NCBI GenBank assembly: GCA_028874905.1
Contig: JAPPGZ010000107.1
Location: 86,807-150,806 of the forward strand
Length of the DNA stretch: 64,000 nucleotides
Origin: Gemmatimonadota bacterium
GTDB taxonomy: Bacteria > Gemmatimonadota > Gemmatimonadetes > Longimicrobiales > Gaopeijiaceae
Direction of reading: 5' to 3'
In this document: piece by piece, positions 35,548 to 44,350 of the stretch
Layout: each line of letters opens with the position of its first letter
Position numbering within the stretch: the first letter of the stretch is position 1
Translations under genes and position numbers: made by a program
The notes under the pieces: generated by a model
Database searches by the model: none
What the model was told of the DNA's origin: nothing
The model's input: only the letters and a program-made list of their open reading frames with translations

Positions 35548-37080
35548 TCAGGACCGAAGACCCCAGCGGCGCTCGCATCTGTCGCACGAGCCGCATGACC
35601 GCCAGCCGGGCACCTCTCCAAGGTAACGCAAAAGCGCCATTCTTCGGCATCCCCGGCGTCCGCAGTAGTTCTTCATGGCACGCAATCGGTCCACGGCCTG
35701 ACGGCGCGCGGCCACGAGCGGCCCGAGGTCGGGAGCGCTACCGGTCAGGGCGATGGCACGTCCCTGGACGCCGGGCGGGCGTTCCGCCTCACCGTCCGGC
35801 CAGTTGTCCACCCACTCGGCCAGCAATGGGTCGAGCCGAAGGGCACCGCAGCGCATGAGCCACTTGAAGAGCGGTACGTTGCCGGCGTTCGGGACCGGGA
35901 CCCCGGGCGCCGGCGCACCCGGCTTCACCTGCTCGGACGCCCGGAGCTTCCGCAGAAGCGCCAGAACCTCGCGCGGCCTGGGGTAGGCACGCTCCAGAAA
36001 CGCTTCCGGAACACGCCAGTCGTGCCGATGCACGAAGCCCAGCGCCAGGGAGTCGGTGCCGTCGCGTCCGGCGCGTCCAGCCTCCTGATAGTAGCTCTCA
36101 AGCGAGCCCGGGAAGGCGTAGTGAAAGACGGCCCAGACATCCCCGCGGTCGATCCCCATGCCGAACGCACAGGTCGCCACGACGACGTTGGAAGCTCGAG
36201 ACATGAAGCGCTCCTGGACGGCCTGGCGCTCCTCGCCGGGAAGCGCTGCGTGATATGCATCTCCGATCACGCCCCGGCTGGCGAGAGCCCTGCGCACGCT
36301 CACCACCAGGCGGCGCGTGGGCGCATAGACGATCAGTGCCCGCCCGGTGCATTCCGGCGGGGCACGCCGGACCAGTTGGACCATGGCACGGATCCGCTCG
36401 GAACCGGGTTTCCGTCTCGACACCATCCAGCGGATGTTGGGCCGGTCGAAGGACGTGACGACCCTCACGGGATCGTCCATGCCGAGTACCCGCACGATGT
36501 CGTCCCGGACGGCCGGCGTCGCGGTGGCGGTTACCGCCAGCACCGGGGCCGCAACGATCTCGCGGAGCGGCAGCATGCGGCGGAATGCAGGGCGAAACTC
36601 GTGACCCCATTCCGAGATGCAGTGGGCTTCATCGACGGTGATCAGTGAGACCCGCGCGCGGCGCAGTATGTCCCGAAGGCGCTTCGCCTCCAAGCGCTCG
36701 GGCGAGCAGAACAGCAGATCCAGCCGGCCCTGCCGGAGCCGTCGCTCGTGGCGTTGCTGCGCGTCCTTCGAATCCTGGGAGGTAAGCGATGCCGCTCGCA
36801 GCCCGATGCGGCGTGCGCGATCTACCTGGTCCTTCATCAGGGAGATGAGTGGACTGACCACCAGCACCAGACCGTCCGACATGAAGGCGGGGAGCTGGTA
36901 GCAGAGGGTCTTCCCACCTCCCGTTGGGAGTACCCCGAGCGTGTCGTGCCCCGACAGGACGCTGACGATCAGGCGCTCCTGCCCCGGCCTGAACCCGTCG
37001 AACCCGAATTTCGCCCGCAACGTGGCGCGGGCTGAGCGTGCCAGGGAGCGGCGGTCGTCTGCTGCCATGCCCGGCAACAA
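35548..37080 (-). CDS. recQ: RecQ-family ATP-dependent DNA helicase
   Basis: A 510-aa superfamily-2 helicase. The motifs in order are: FRPGQE, PTGGGKTLCYQLP (Walker A), SPLISLMKDQV, VDEAHCISEWGHEFRP (DEAH), TATATP, a long helicase-C domain with ATCAFGMGIDRGDV and QEAGRAGRDG. The C terminus has a zinc-binding cysteine set (YCGRRGCRR...LGEVPGWRSCGSCDRC). An HRDC domain is absent, and the linker between helicase core and zinc region is unusual and Pro-rich (GAPAPGVPVPNAG). ATG 37080 or 37068 could start it. It sits inside acyl-CoA genes without functional relation to them. Confidence 0.9.
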   Translation of the reverse strand: MLPGMAADDRRSLARSARATLRAKFGFDGFRPGQERLIVSVLSGHDTLGVLPTGGGKTLCYQLPAFMSDGLVLVVSPLISLMKDQVDRARRIGLRAASLTSQDSKDAQQRHERRLRQGRLDLLFCSPERLEAKRLRDILRRARVSLITVDEAHCISEWGHEFRPAFRRMLPLREIVAAPVLAVTATATPAVRDDIVRVLGMDDPVRVVTSFDRPNIRWMVSRRKPGSERIRAMVQLVRRAPPECTGRALIVYAPTRRLVVSVRRALASRGVIGDAYHAALPGEERQAVQERFMSRASNVVVATCAFGMGIDRGDVWAVFHYAFPGSLESYYQEAGRAGRDGTDSLALGFVHRHDWRVPEAFLERAYPRPREVLALLRKLRASEQVKPGAPAPGVPVPNAGNVPLFKWLMRCGALRLDPLLAEWVDNWPDGEAERPPGVQGRAIALTGSAPDLGPLVAARRQAVDRLRAMKNYCGRRGCRRMALLRYLGEVPGWRSCGSCDRCERRWGLRS

Positions 37081-37137
37081 GGCGGCGCGCAGCGGGCACG
37101 GGAATGGCCGGATGGGACGGCATCTCGGTGCCCGGGG

Positions 37138-37332
37138 TCAGGAGTCGTCCCGCTCGGGCAGGAAGCGAAGCAACAACCCCAGAGCCAAAACCCCGATTCC
37201 GGACCAGATGAGCCAGCCCAGGTCAAAGCCCATGCCGACGAACGCCAACCCGGCTCCGATCACGAGAGCTCTGACCTTCCACGGCAGGAAGCGGTCCGGC
37301 TCCGTGGATTTGTAGCTGGACGGACGAAACAT
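37138..37332 (-). CDS. small membrane protein, unknown function
   Basis: A 64-aa protein (start MFRPSSYKSTEPDRF) with two membrane helices (about residues 22-37 and 40-56) and a charged end. ATG 37332 has GAGGGA eight bases upstream and lies 10 bases after the hydratase stop; the longer open frame overlaps that gene and is not used. It is probably the last gene of the AtuA transcript or the first before recQ. I recognise no family. Confidence 0.62.
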   Translation of the reverse strand: MFRPSSYKSTEPDRFLPWKVRALVIGAGLAFVGMGFDLGWLIWSGIGVLALGLLLRFLPERDDS

Positions 37333-37342
37333 CGGCGGTCCC

Positions 37343-38125
37343 TCAGTCCCCCTTCTTGCCCAGGAATCGGCGCACGCCATCGCGGCATTCGTCGCTCAGC
37401 CGCGCGGCGGCGTTCACCTCTGCGCCCCGGGCGATCGCGTCGGCAAAGTCAGCGCCCTCGATATCGTAGAACAGGCGCTTCGTGAGCGCGACCGCTCCAG
37501 GGGGACGCCGGGCCAGGTCCCGGAGGTACCGGTCCACTGCCGGTTCAAAACCCTCTTCGGGAATCACGCGCGTGATCAGACCGATCGAGGCCGCCTCCGT
37601 CGCATCGATCCGGTGGCCCCGCACGGCCAGCTCGAACGCCGCCGATTCGCCCACCTTCCTTCTCAGCATGGCCATCACCAGCGCCGGAACGAAGCCAAGA
37701 TGGACTTCCGGATACCCGAAGGTGGCCGTCTCGCTGGCCAGAACCAGGTCGCACGCGGTCGCGAGCCCGCATCCGCCACCCAGAGCCCGTCCGTGCACGA
37801 TCGCCACCACGGGCTTCGCCGCTTGCCGTATTTCGCGGAACAGCGCTCCGAGATGTTGTGCATCGGCCAAACCCGCTTCGAGCCCCCGGCCCTGAGAAGC
37901 GGCGATCTCGTCGAGATCGGCACCGGCGCAGAAGTCGGTCCCTGCACCCTGGATCGCGATCACGCGGACCGCCACGTCCCTGTCCGCCTCCGCGAGCGCT
38001 GCGCGCAACTCGCCGACCAGCGCCGCGTTCAGCGCATTCCTCTTGTGTTCACGACGTAGCTTCAACGTAGCTACACCGGCGGCCGACTCCCGCGACACGG
38101 ACGGGCTCCCCGGGGGCCGGCTCAT
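37343..38125 (-). CDS. enoyl-CoA hydratase/isomerase (AtuE-like context)
   Basis: A 260-aa crotonase-fold protein with GAGTDFCAGADLDEIA, VHGRALGGGCGLATACDLVLA and FGYPEVHLGFVPALV. The ATG overlaps the stop of the preceding AtuA-C-like gene (ATGA), showing coupled translation. In atu/liu-type pathways this position is filled by the 3-hydroxy-3-isohexenylglutaryl-CoA or methylglutaconyl-CoA hydratase, so an AtuE/LiuC-like step is likely but not proven. The upstream open frame to 38311 is an overlap artefact. Confidence 0.92.
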   Translation of the reverse strand: MSRPPGSPSVSRESAAGVATLKLRREHKRNALNAALVGELRAALAEADRDVAVRVIAIQGAGTDFCAGADLDEIAASQGRGLEAGLADAQHLGALFREIRQAAKPVVAIVHGRALGGGCGLATACDLVLASETATFGYPEVHLGFVPALVMAMLRRKVGESAAFELAVRGHRIDATEAASIGLITRVIPEEGFEPAVDRYLRDLARRPPGAVALTKRLFYDIEGADFADAIARGAEVNAAARLSDECRDGVRRFLGKKGD

Positions 38126-38505
38126 GACGCGCTCCCCGTTCCCCGTCCGGGATGGCGGCCGCGTCCGGCCACGCGCATGGCCACCTCTTCCGCGACCTCG
38201 ATCTCCATGCGCAGCAGGGCCGTACTGAACACCTTCCCCTGCGCGTCGGTCATCAGGGAGACGGTACCGCCCCCGTCCAGGGCGCCATGGAGCAGGAAGT
38301 TCACCGCGCAAAGATTGTCGAGTTCGAAACGCTCTACGGCCCCTTGTACCAGACTGCCGAAGTGCTGCTTCACGCGTTCCGCCGTAACCTGTTCCAGGAT
38401 CAGGGGATAGTCCACCGGATCGTAAGCGATCAGTCCGATGTTGGCGGTGTCCCCTTTGTCTCCGGACCGGGCGTGAGCCAACTCCAGCAACGGTATCCTA
38501 GGCAA
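38122..38505 (-). CDS. AtuA-like C-terminal (ferredoxin-fold) domain protein
   Basis: A 127-aa protein opening LLELAHARSGDKGDTANIGLIAYDP, the signature of the small domain that often forms the C terminus of AtuA/DUF1446 proteins. Here it is a separate gene following the DUF1446 gene. TTG 38505 is preferred because GGGAGG lies nine bases upstream; the frame is open to 38553. The last codons overlap the hydratase start by four bases. The biochemical role of AtuA is not settled, so no reaction is assigned. Confidence 0.82.
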   Translation of the reverse strand: MPRIPLLELAHARSGDKGDTANIGLIAYDPVDYPLILEQVTAERVKQHFGSLVQGAVERFELDNLCAVNFLLHGALDGGGTVSLMTDAQGKVFSTALLRMEIEVAEEVAMRVAGRGRHPGRGTGSAS

Positions 38506-38574
38506 TGTCGGCACCCTCCCGGGAATCGGTCCGCAATACGCGCAGAAAAGCAATCACGCGGTGCTCCTCCTCCC

Positions 38575-39981
38575 TCATACCTCGACAACGTCCACGTCGA
38601 GATGCGGTTCCACAACGGTCCGGTCGACAAGCGCAGGCCAATAGGCAACGATCTCCTGGACCCTGGGCCTTCCGCCTGCAAAGCCCGTAACCGCAGGGGG
38701 ACCTGTCAGAACCAGCGGGGCGATCTCGCGGGTAAAGCGCTCGATCGCGGCGCGGTCAGGCCCTCGGACACCGACACGGAGCTGGACCTCGGGCAGATCC
38801 GGCGACGGCTCCCCCGCCAGGTGTCCGTGGGTGGCATCCCATCCTACAAGTTCGACCAGCACTCTTTCGAAGGCCAGGCCCAGGCGGTCCAGGCGCTCGC
38901 GCAGGATTCTGGCGGCGGACCGGGCCTTGGCGGCCGCGTCGGGCCAGGCATAGACGAGGGTTCCCACCGCCTTGTAGCCCGCGGCGTACGCGACCGAGAC
39001 CTTGAGGAAGGGTGTCGGGGGCCCGCCGCGAATCCCATGCACCCTGATCCGGTCAGCCCCTTCGGGGGCAAGGCCTATTGTGGTGAAATCCGCGGTGACG
39101 TCGGGGGTTATGTAGCTCGTGGGGTCACCCATTTCATAGAGGAGCTGTTCCTTTACGGTCCGCAGGGTCACGACGCCCCCTGATTCGGGGTGCTTGGTGA
39201 CCACGAAGCTTCCGTCGGCCCCGGCCTCGATGATCGGGAAGCCCACCCGGGCAAGATCGGGGATCTCCCACCAGTCGGCAGAGCAGTTGCCGCCGCTGGC
39301 CTGGGCGCCGCATTCGTTGATGTGCCCCGCCACGACGCCGCTTGCGAGGAGGTCCCAGGCGTCCCAGGACCAGCCGAGTTCCCAAACCATGGGCGCGTAC
39401 GTAAGGGCCGTATCGGTGGACCGGCCGGTGACGACGATGAGGGCTCCGCGGCCCAGTGCCTCCACGATCGGCCGTGCGCCCAGATAGACGTTGGCGCTGC
39501 GAACCAGGCTGCGAACCGATTCGAGGGGTTCCCCGCTCTCCAGGTGTGACAGGGGGTGCCCGGCCGCGATGAGGTCGTCGAGCCGGTCCATGAGGTCGTC
39601 GCCGGTGACGACGCCGATGCGGGCCCGTCCCCCTGCACCGGCCCGGCGTCCCGCCTCCGCAACCGCCCTTGCACATTCGGCCGGGTTCACGCCGCCGGCG
39701 TTGGTCACCACGCGAATACCGCGCTCCACGCAGTCGCCGAAGATCCTCTCCATCAGGGGCACGAAGTCGCGCGCGTACCCGGCGGCCGGATCTCTCAGTT
39801 GCTGCTTCCGCATGATCGACATCGTGACCTCGGCGAGGTAGTCCAGCATGAGATAGTCGATCCGGCCACCCTGAACTTGACGTACCGGCGCGTCGAGGTC
39901 GTCTCCCCAGAAGCCCTGGCCACTCGCGATCCGCACGGTCCCGGTGGATCGGGTGGATCGCAGATTGCGCACGATGCTCAC
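38575..39981 (-). CDS. DUF1446 / AtuA family acyclic-terpene utilisation protein
   Basis: A 468-aa protein with the DUF1446 hallmarks: IASGQGFWGDDLDAP at the start, YLMLDYLAEVTM, VTNAGGVNPAECARA, TGRSTDTALTYAPMVWE, GHINECGAQASGGN and GDPTSYITPDVTADF. In Pseudomonas, atuA belongs to the citronellol/geraniol pathway. GTG 39981 overlaps the stop of the carboxyltransferase gene (GTGA), which fixes the start; the much longer open frame upstream merely reads the opposite frame of that gene. The usual C-terminal small domain is encoded separately by the next gene. Confidence 0.9.
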   Translation of the reverse strand: MSIVRNLRSTRSTGTVRIASGQGFWGDDLDAPVRQVQGGRIDYLMLDYLAEVTMSIMRKQQLRDPAAGYARDFVPLMERIFGDCVERGIRVVTNAGGVNPAECARAVAEAGRRAGAGGRARIGVVTGDDLMDRLDDLIAAGHPLSHLESGEPLESVRSLVRSANVYLGARPIVEALGRGALIVVTGRSTDTALTYAPMVWELGWSWDAWDLLASGVVAGHINECGAQASGGNCSADWWEIPDLARVGFPIIEAGADGSFVVTKHPESGGVVTLRTVKEQLLYEMGDPTSYITPDVTADFTTIGLAPEGADRIRVHGIRGGPPTPFLKVSVAYAAGYKAVGTLVYAWPDAAAKARSAARILRERLDRLGLAFERVLVELVGWDATHGHLAGEPSPDLPEVQLRVGVRGPDRAAIERFTREIAPLVLTGPPAVTGFAGGRPRVQEIVAYWPALVDRTVVEPHLDVDVVEV

Positions 39982-41606
39982 AAGCGCCTGCCGTCCAGTC
40001 CCGGCGGCAGCACGAATGGCCCCAGATGCGGTCCCGAGTTGCCGCGCACCGCCCGCAACAAAAGGGCTACGGCCTCCCGCATCTCCTCGGGCAGCACGAC
40101 CGCGTCCACAAACCCCCTTGCAGCCGCGTACGTCGCGTCCAGCTGGCGGTCGTATTCGGCCCGCACGGCGTCCATCCGCGCCGTCAGGTCCTCCTCGGGC
40201 GTCTTCCCCTCGGCCTTGAGGCGCTCCAGCTCGGCCCCGAAGAGCGCGATGACCGCACTTTCTCCCTCCATGACCCCCATGCGTCCGGTCGGGAGCGTAA
40301 GGATGAAGTCGGGGTCGAATCCCTGTCCCGCCATGGCATAGTACCCGGCACCCGAGGCGTGATTGAGCGTCAGGACGATCTTGGGCACCAACGCGGTAGC
40401 CATTGCCTCCACGAACCGGGCCCCGGCACGAATGATCCCGCTGTGTTCGGCATCGACCCCCACCATGAACCCGGAAACGTCCTGGACAAAGATGATGGGC
40501 GTGCCGTGCCGGTTCATCGTATCGATGAAATAGGCGGCCTTTTCCGCCGACTCGGAGTACACGATTCCACCGAAACGGGCGGGTCCATCGCGACCGTCCC
40601 GGATCATGCCGCGACGGTTGGCGATGACGCCGACCCCGCACCCCGACACGGAACCCGTTCCACAAATCAACTCGGCCGCATATTCGGGCTGGAATTCCGA
40701 CAGTCCCCCCTCGTCGAGCAACACCTCCAGGAAGGCAACCATCTCGTAAGGCTGCCTGTGATCGTCGGGCAGCAGTCGGTACAGCTCCTCGGCCGGACGC
40801 GCGGGGCTCTCCGAAGTCGCTGCGGGACTGCGCTGCCCCTCTCCGGCCGGCAGTGCCGCCACGAGTTCCCTGAGCCGCGCGATGCACGCTTCGTCGTCTT
40901 CCACGCGATAGTGCGCGACTCCGCTTACGCCGGTATGGACGGCTGCGCCACCCAGTTCCTCGCGACCGACGGACTGACCGGTCGCTCCCATTACTAGGTT
41001 CGGCCCACCAAGGCCCATGAAGCTGGTGCCGTCGACCATCAGGATGACGTCGGACAGGGCGGGCAGGTACGCACCCCCCGCAATGCAGGGGCCCATCACC
41101 GCCGCGAACTGCGGGATCTTCAGATACCGGCGCATGATCGAGTTGTAGTAGAAGATCCTCGCCGCTCCGTACTGTCCGGGAAAAACGCCTCCCTGATAAG
41201 GCAGATTGACCCCCGCCGAATCGACCAGGTAGATGATCGGGATTCGGCAGCGCATGGCGATTTCCTGGGCCCGCAAAATCTTCCTGATGGTCTCCGGCCA
41301 CCACGAGCCCGCTTTCACGGTTGCGTCGTTGGCGACCACCACCACCTCCCTTCCCTCCACGATCCCCACACCCGTCACCACACCGGCGCCGGGTGCATTC
41401 CCGTCGTAGCGGTCGTGGGCGACGAGCAGCCCCACCTCGAACCAGGTCTCGCCGGGATCGAGCAGAAGATGGAGACGATCTCTCGCCGTCAGCTTCCCCT
41501 TGTCGCGTTGCCGGCGGATCTTCTCGGTCCCGCCACCAAGCCTGAGACGACGTCGGAGTTCCTCGAGTTCCGCGCTGAGGCTTGCCAGCCGGCCCGATCC
41601 GCTCAT
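39978..41606 (-). CDS. acyl-CoA carboxylase, carboxyltransferase (beta) subunit
   Basis: A 542-aa biotin-dependent carboxyltransferase of the methylcrotonyl-/geranyl-CoA carboxylase type. N and C crotonase-like halves show GVVTGVGIVEGREVVVVANDATVKAGSW, MGPCIAGGAYLPALSDVILMV, FVQDVSGFMVG and LNHASGAGYYAMAGQ. It would transfer CO2 from carboxybiotin to a branched enoyl-CoA. No biotin carboxylase/biotin-carrier alpha subunit is in the window. ATG 41606 has GGGGAG six bases upstream. Its stop overlaps the AtuA start, consistent with an AtuC-like role. Confidence 0.93.
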   Translation of the reverse strand: MSGSGRLASLSAELEELRRRLRLGGGTEKIRRQRDKGKLTARDRLHLLLDPGETWFEVGLLVAHDRYDGNAPGAGVVTGVGIVEGREVVVVANDATVKAGSWWPETIRKILRAQEIAMRCRIPIIYLVDSAGVNLPYQGGVFPGQYGAARIFYYNSIMRRYLKIPQFAAVMGPCIAGGAYLPALSDVILMVDGTSFMGLGGPNLVMGATGQSVGREELGGAAVHTGVSGVAHYRVEDDEACIARLRELVAALPAGEGQRSPAATSESPARPAEELYRLLPDDHRQPYEMVAFLEVLLDEGGLSEFQPEYAAELICGTGSVSGCGVGVIANRRGMIRDGRDGPARFGGIVYSESAEKAAYFIDTMNRHGTPIIFVQDVSGFMVGVDAEHSGIIRAGARFVEAMATALVPKIVLTLNHASGAGYYAMAGQGFDPDFILTLPTGRMGVMEGESAVIALFGAELERLKAEGKTPEEDLTARMDAVRAEYDRQLDATYAAARGFVDAVVLPEEMREAVALLLRAVRGNSGPHLGPFVLPPGLDGRRL

Positions 41607-41644
41607 GGCTGCTCCCCGCCCGGTCGCCGGCCCCGGCGCTTCCA

Positions 41645-42064
41645 CTAGTATGGATCCACGTTCTCGGCGAACCATCCCCGGATATAGTCGATCGCGTCGC
41701 TAGTCGCCGTCCCGGGGCCGAACACGCGCCCCACGCCCATTTGCGCCAGGGAGACCGCATCTTCGCGGGGGATGATCCCGCCACCGGTCAGGAGCACATG
41801 GTCCAGGCCTTCCTGGTCAAGCAGCTTCCGGACCCGCGGAAAGAGCGTCATGTGCGCCCCCGACAGCACGGACATTGCCACTACGTCCACGTCTTCCTGG
41901 ACCGCAGCGGCGACAACCATCTCCGGCGTCTGATGCAAGCCCGTATAGATGACTTCGAAGCCCGCATCGCGGAACGCGGCCGCAATGACCTTGGCGCCGC
42001 GGTCGTGTCCATCCAGGCCGGGCTTGGCCACCAGCACTCGGATTTTTCTCTCCGCAACAGACAT
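41645..42064 (-). CDS. B12-binding domain protein (methylmalonyl-CoA mutase C-terminal type)
   Basis: A 139-aa stand-alone cobalamin-binding domain. It shows the DxHxxG lower-ligand motif in [17 protein letters not shown] (about residues 14-30), then [24 protein letters not shown] and [11 protein letters not shown]. In split methylmalonyl-CoA or other acyl-CoA mutases this is the small subunit. No catalytic large mutase subunit is present in the window, so its partner must be elsewhere or it acts as a sensor. It heads the minus-strand acyl-CoA cluster, 38 bases before the carboxyltransferase. Confidence 0.92.
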   Translation of the reverse strand: MSVAERKIRVLVAKPGLDGHDRGAKVIAAAFRDAGFEVIYTGLHQTPEMVVAAAVQEDVDVVAMSVLSGAHMTLFPRVRKLLDQEGLDHVLLTGGGIIPREDAVSLAQMGVGRVFGPGTATSDAIDYIRGWFAENVDPY

Positions 42065-42206
42065 TCGCTACGCAGTCCTTCGGACGGGTTGGCCCCTGGC
42101 AGCCGGAGGATGGCTGCACGGATAAGGTAAGCCGGAGCGTCGCCTGTTTGCACCGACAACGGTCGGACGGGCCGCCGTGGCACCGCGGTCCAGCCGCCAT
42201 GACCGA

Positions 42207-42962
42207 TCAGATGTCGAAGCCGCTTTGCTCGAGCTGATGGGCGCCCCGGCTGTCTCCTTCGTCCACGACCTGGCCGTCGAACAGATGGACGGTCCGGTCG
42301 GCCGAATGGGCGTAGCGCGGATCATGGGTGACCATGCAGATCGTCGCCCCCTCGTCGTGAAGCTCATGAAGGAGGTGCATCACGGCCTGTCCGTTTCTCG
42401 AGTCCAGGTTTCCGGTCGGTTCATCGGCCAGCAGAATCAGCGGCTTCCCGACAATGGCGCGGGCGACGGCGACCCGCTGTTGCTGACCCCCGGAAAGCTG
42501 CGACGGGTAGTGATTGATTCTGTGCGCCATTCCCACGCGTTCCAGCGATTTTCGAATCCTGCGCGCCCGTTCCCGGCCCGGCATTCCCCGATAGCCCAGG
42601 GGCAGTTCGACGTTCTCGAAAACGGTCAGATCGCCAATGAGGTTGAACGCCTGGAAGATGAACCCGATCGACTGGTTCCGGATTCTCGCCCTCTGCGCGG
42701 CCGACAACCGCTCCACAGGTTCGCCGTCGAGGACATAGGTTCCGCCCGTGGGAGAGTCCAGCAGACCGAGGATCGACAGTAGCGTGGTCTTGCCGCAGCC
42801 GGACGGTCCCGCGATCGATACGAACTCGCCGCGTTCGATTCCCAGGGTGATGTTCGAGAGTGCGTGGGTCTCGACCTCATCCGTATGGAATACCTTGCTG
42901 AGCGACGATAGCCTGATCAGGGGCGTCGTGGGCGCTTGTCCTTCGCGGCGCTCGTGAATCAT
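42207..42962 (-). CDS. ABC transporter ATP-binding protein (MacB/LolD type)
   Basis: A 251-aa nucleotide-binding protein with GPSGCGKTT (Walker A), FIFQAFNL (Q-loop), LSGGQQQRVAVARA (signature), LILLADEPTGNLDS (Walker B) and the MVTHDPRYA switch His. The VETHALSNITLGIERGEFVSI opening and FQAFNLIGDLTV are typical of MacB/LolD-like exporters that work with FtsX-type permeases. No permease gene is adjacent on either side. ATG 42962 is chosen as the last ATG before the domain; the ribosome binding site is weak. Confidence 0.9.
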   Translation of the reverse strand: MIHERREGQAPTTPLIRLSSLSKVFHTDEVETHALSNITLGIERGEFVSIAGPSGCGKTTLLSILGLLDSPTGGTYVLDGEPVERLSAAQRARIRNQSIGFIFQAFNLIGDLTVFENVELPLGYRGMPGRERARRIRKSLERVGMAHRINHYPSQLSGGQQQRVAVARAIVGKPLILLADEPTGNLDSRNGQAVMHLLHELHDEGATICMVTHDPRYAHSADRTVHLFDGQVVDEGDSRGAHQLEQSGFDI

Positions 42963-43357
42963 GTGTATTCCGTTCCCAACCTCGAGGACGGCAGTCGGTT
43001 CCCCGCCTGATACATGATACGCCGTGGGCCGGCGTCGAGTTTCCCGGCCGACCGCCAGCCTCCGCATCGCGCGGCCGGGTCCGGCTCCGACCGGGTGCGT
43101 CTACCCCCACAACACAGCCTCACAACCCGGACACCCCGGCCGGAGCCACGCATCGGTTCGGGGTTGTCAAATGGAAGAAGCATGCCACCATTGGACTGAG
43201 GGCCGTATGTGATTGCAAAAACCGATCTTACCGAACCTGCCGGCGTTCCATGGCAAGCCATCCGGCGACCGGAAGCGGGACGGAGGTGTGCGGAATCGGA
43301 CACGCAGCCGATGTTGCCCGGCGTGGCTGTCAGGGGCGAAACTTCTACATCGCCCAA
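42963..43357. other. intergenic region between ABC ATPase and murB
   Basis: About 290-395 bases, depending on the murB start, separate these divergent genes. Both promoters should lie here. A perfect -35-like TTGACA is present on the minus strand (43165-43170), but I cannot match a convincing -10 to it. No hairpin, repeat or conserved small gene is evident. Confidence 0.4.
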
Positions 43358-44341
43358 GTGACCACCTCGCAGCCGGGCAATCGAACCTTGGCACTGCTCA
43401 CGGATTCCCAGATTCTCGAACGGTTCCGGTTTGCCGTGGACCCCGAGCGGGTTCGCCGCACAGTGCCGCTGGCGCCTCTTACCACTTTCGGGATCGGTGG
43501 CCCTGCGGATCTCTTCTACCGGGCCCGCTCGGCCGACGAGCTGTGCCTGGCGGTGTCGACGGCCCGCGAGATGGGCATCCCCTGTTTCGTCCTGGGGCGA
43601 GGTGCGAACATCCTCGTCGGTGATCACGGGTTTCGAGGGGTGGTCGTAAGGTGCGACATCTCCAACGTGACCTTTGGTCCGGGTGGCAGGGTCACGGCCG
43701 GAGCCGGGCTCGATACCTTCCCCGATCTGATCAACGCAACCGTGGCGAGGGGGCTGGGCGGCATTCACCATTTCGTGGGCATTCCCAGCACCGTCGGCGG
43801 CGCTGTTTGGCAGAATCTGCACTTCCTTTCGCCCGCGCCCGAGCGCGAGCGCACGGTCTTCTGGGATGAGGTCATGGAGGGGGCGACCATTCTCACGCCC
43901 CGAAACGAGATACGCACTGTCGGCACCGAGTACTTCCGGTTCGGATACGACTACAGCGTCATCCACGATACCGGCGACCTCGTTCTCGACGTGTCTCTCA
44001 AGCTTGAGCCGACCCCGACTACGGAACTGAGGCGCGTGATGCGAGAGAACCTCGCGTGGCGCGACGAAAGGCACCCGGATCTGTGGCTGTACCCCTGCGT
44101 CGGATCGATTTTCAAGAAGGTCGACGGGATCGGAGCAGGCCGTCTGATCGACGAATGTGGGCTCAAGGGCCATGTCCACGGGGCAGCCGAGATCTTCCAC
44201 AAGCACGCGAACATCATCGTCAACCTCGGGGGTGCAACGGCAACCGAGGTCCTGGCTTTGATTGAACTTGCCCGCTCGACAGTCTTCCGCGAGACGGGCT
44301 ACGAACTCGAAACCGAGATCGGATTCGTAGGCGAATTCTAG
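43358..44341 (+). CDS. murB: UDP-N-acetylenolpyruvoylglucosamine reductase-like protein
   Basis: A MurB-family flavoprotein of about 327 aa, reducing UDP-GlcNAc-enolpyruvate to UDP-MurNAc. The FAD-binding start TTFGIGGPADLFYRA, GRGANILVGDHGF, HHFVGIPSTVGGAVWQN and the C-terminal VGSIFKK...GRLIDECGLKG and EIGFVGEF blocks are in order. The proton-donor region reads FGYDYSVIH: the Ser is kept, but Asp sits where the usual Arg of YR-x-S occurs, and GSIFKNP is changed to GSIFKKV. It stands alone without other mur genes, so it may be a divergent second copy. The start is uncertain (GTG 43358, or ATG 43250). Confidence 0.82.
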   Translation: MTTSQPGNRTLALLTDSQILERFRFAVDPERVRRTVPLAPLTTFGIGGPADLFYRARSADELCLAVSTAREMGIPCFVLGRGANILVGDHGFRGVVVRCDISNVTFGPGGRVTAGAGLDTFPDLINATVARGLGGIHHFVGIPSTVGGAVWQNLHFLSPAPERERTVFWDEVMEGATILTPRNEIRTVGTEYFRFGYDYSVIHDTGDLVLDVSLKLEPTPTTELRRVMRENLAWRDERHPDLWLYPCVGSIFKKVDGIGAGRLIDECGLKGHVHGAAEIFHKHANIIVNLGGATATEVLALIELARSTVFRETGYELETEIGFVGEF

Positions 44342-44350
44342 CTGATCTGG

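Noticed and set aside
39982..41784. 1069-aa open frame extending AtuA upstream
   Set aside because: The first 600 codons read the wrong frame of the carboxyltransferase gene; a GTGA overlap fixes the AtuA start at 39981.
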